Positions 63,842 to 64,000 of a DNA stretch of 64,000 nt are shown one piece after another (within the stretch, counting starts at the first letter, position 1; every line of letters begins with the position of its first letter). The stretch lies in contig NZ_CP022098.1 of the NCBI RefSeq assembly GCF_002305875.1, forward strand, positions 8,804,001-8,868,000. Direction: 5' to 3'. The position numbers and the translations under genes were made by a program. The stretch comes from Cystobacter fuscus (GTDB lineage Bacteria; Myxococcota; Myxococcia; Myxococcales; Myxococcaceae). Under the pieces are notes generated by a model. That model searched no databases and was not told the DNA's origin. It saw nothing but the letters and a program-made list of their open reading frames with translations.

Positions 63842-64000
63842 TCATGCCTCGAACTCTCGCGGGGACTTGAATCCCATGGCCATCGCTCGGCTCCGCACGC
63901 CCTTGAGCCCCATGTCCTCCCCATGCGCACGGCCTCTTGTCGACAGTCCTGCCCACTCGACGTACCGAAGACCCGAAAAACAACCGACCATCCCTTTGGT
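63842..64000 (-). CDS. Possible partial gene at the right edge
   Basis: A minus-strand frame of 52 codons enters from the right and stops at 63842, ending MGLKGVRSRAMAMGFKSPRE and FEA. It looks like a plausible C-terminus, but the piece is short and nothing can be matched. The stretch 63695-63841 between the ISL3 transposase and this frame holds no recognisable gene. Confidence 0.3.
   Translation of the reverse strand, partial: TKGMVGCFSGLRYVEWAGLSTRGRAHGEDMGLKGVRSRAMAMGFKSPREFEA

Overview
The window is high-GC DNA with strong G/C third-position bias, typical of a myxobacterium of the Cystobacter/Archangium type. Supporting signs are lineage-typical families (MXAN_5187-like protein, DUF4388, TIGR02270 HEAT proteins, thrombospondin-type-3 OmpA proteins, a long acidic-N-terminus housekeeping sigma factor) and a wealth of two-component, chemosensory and HEAT/TPR genes. 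The organism assignment is inference from gene content; there is no rRNA here.

Left part (1-19.1 kb): the end of a chemosensory cluster (membrane protein and two CheW), a Cys-rich OmpA/Pal-like lipoprotein, an NtrC-type sigma-54 activator, DoxX, a minus-strand group (acyl-CoA-dehydrogenase-like, GMC oxidoreductase, glycerophosphodiesterase, small exported protein), exonuclease III, a TPR lipoprotein, and a tightly overlapped run of class A PBP, FG-GAP protein, family-5 solute-binding protein and NtrY-like histidine kinase.

Accessory belt (19.1-37.5 kb): a GerW/YtfJ gene, a low-GC restriction-modification island (SacI-family endonuclease plus cytosine-5 methyltransferase), then a DEAD-box helicase and a TetR-MFS-HlyD efflux operon, followed by a type VI secretion cargo cassette (DUF2169, ketosynthase-like, DUF4150 PAAR-like, zincin metallopeptidase, putative partner protein, TIGR02270), a lipase-like serine hydrolase, a trypsin-like protease and a truncated cinA. 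Several cassette genes carry single-base frameshifts, mostly at G or C runs.

The most striking feature is a repeated architecture. Four genes (ntrC, the ntrY-like kinase, the hlyD/emrA gene and the MXAN_5187-like gene) are intact but have a second, orphan copy of their own 3' end on the far side of inserted cargo DNA. At ntrC the orphan tail still reads into an ATGA overlap with doxX. This shows that the orphan is the ancestral 3' end, that ntrC-doxX was once one operon, and that the cargo arrived with a replacement tail.

Right part (37.5-64 kb): MXAN_5187-like gene, ribosome hibernation factor, a small response regulator, cell-envelope genes (DUF1460, HEAT, DUF4398 and TSP3-OmpA), truD, DUF4388, a DsbA-like thioredoxin, asparaginase, a FHA-GGDEF diguanylate cyclase beside a degenerate GGDEF protein, and the macromolecular-synthesis operon rpsU-yqeY-dnaG-rpoD with hairpins between its genes. 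An alkyltransferase-like gene and tRNA-Ile(CAU) follow. The right end holds a complete IS66-family element with terminal inverted repeats and a perfect 8-bp target duplication, which interrupts a gene whose two halves can be rejoined, and then an ISL3-family transposase.
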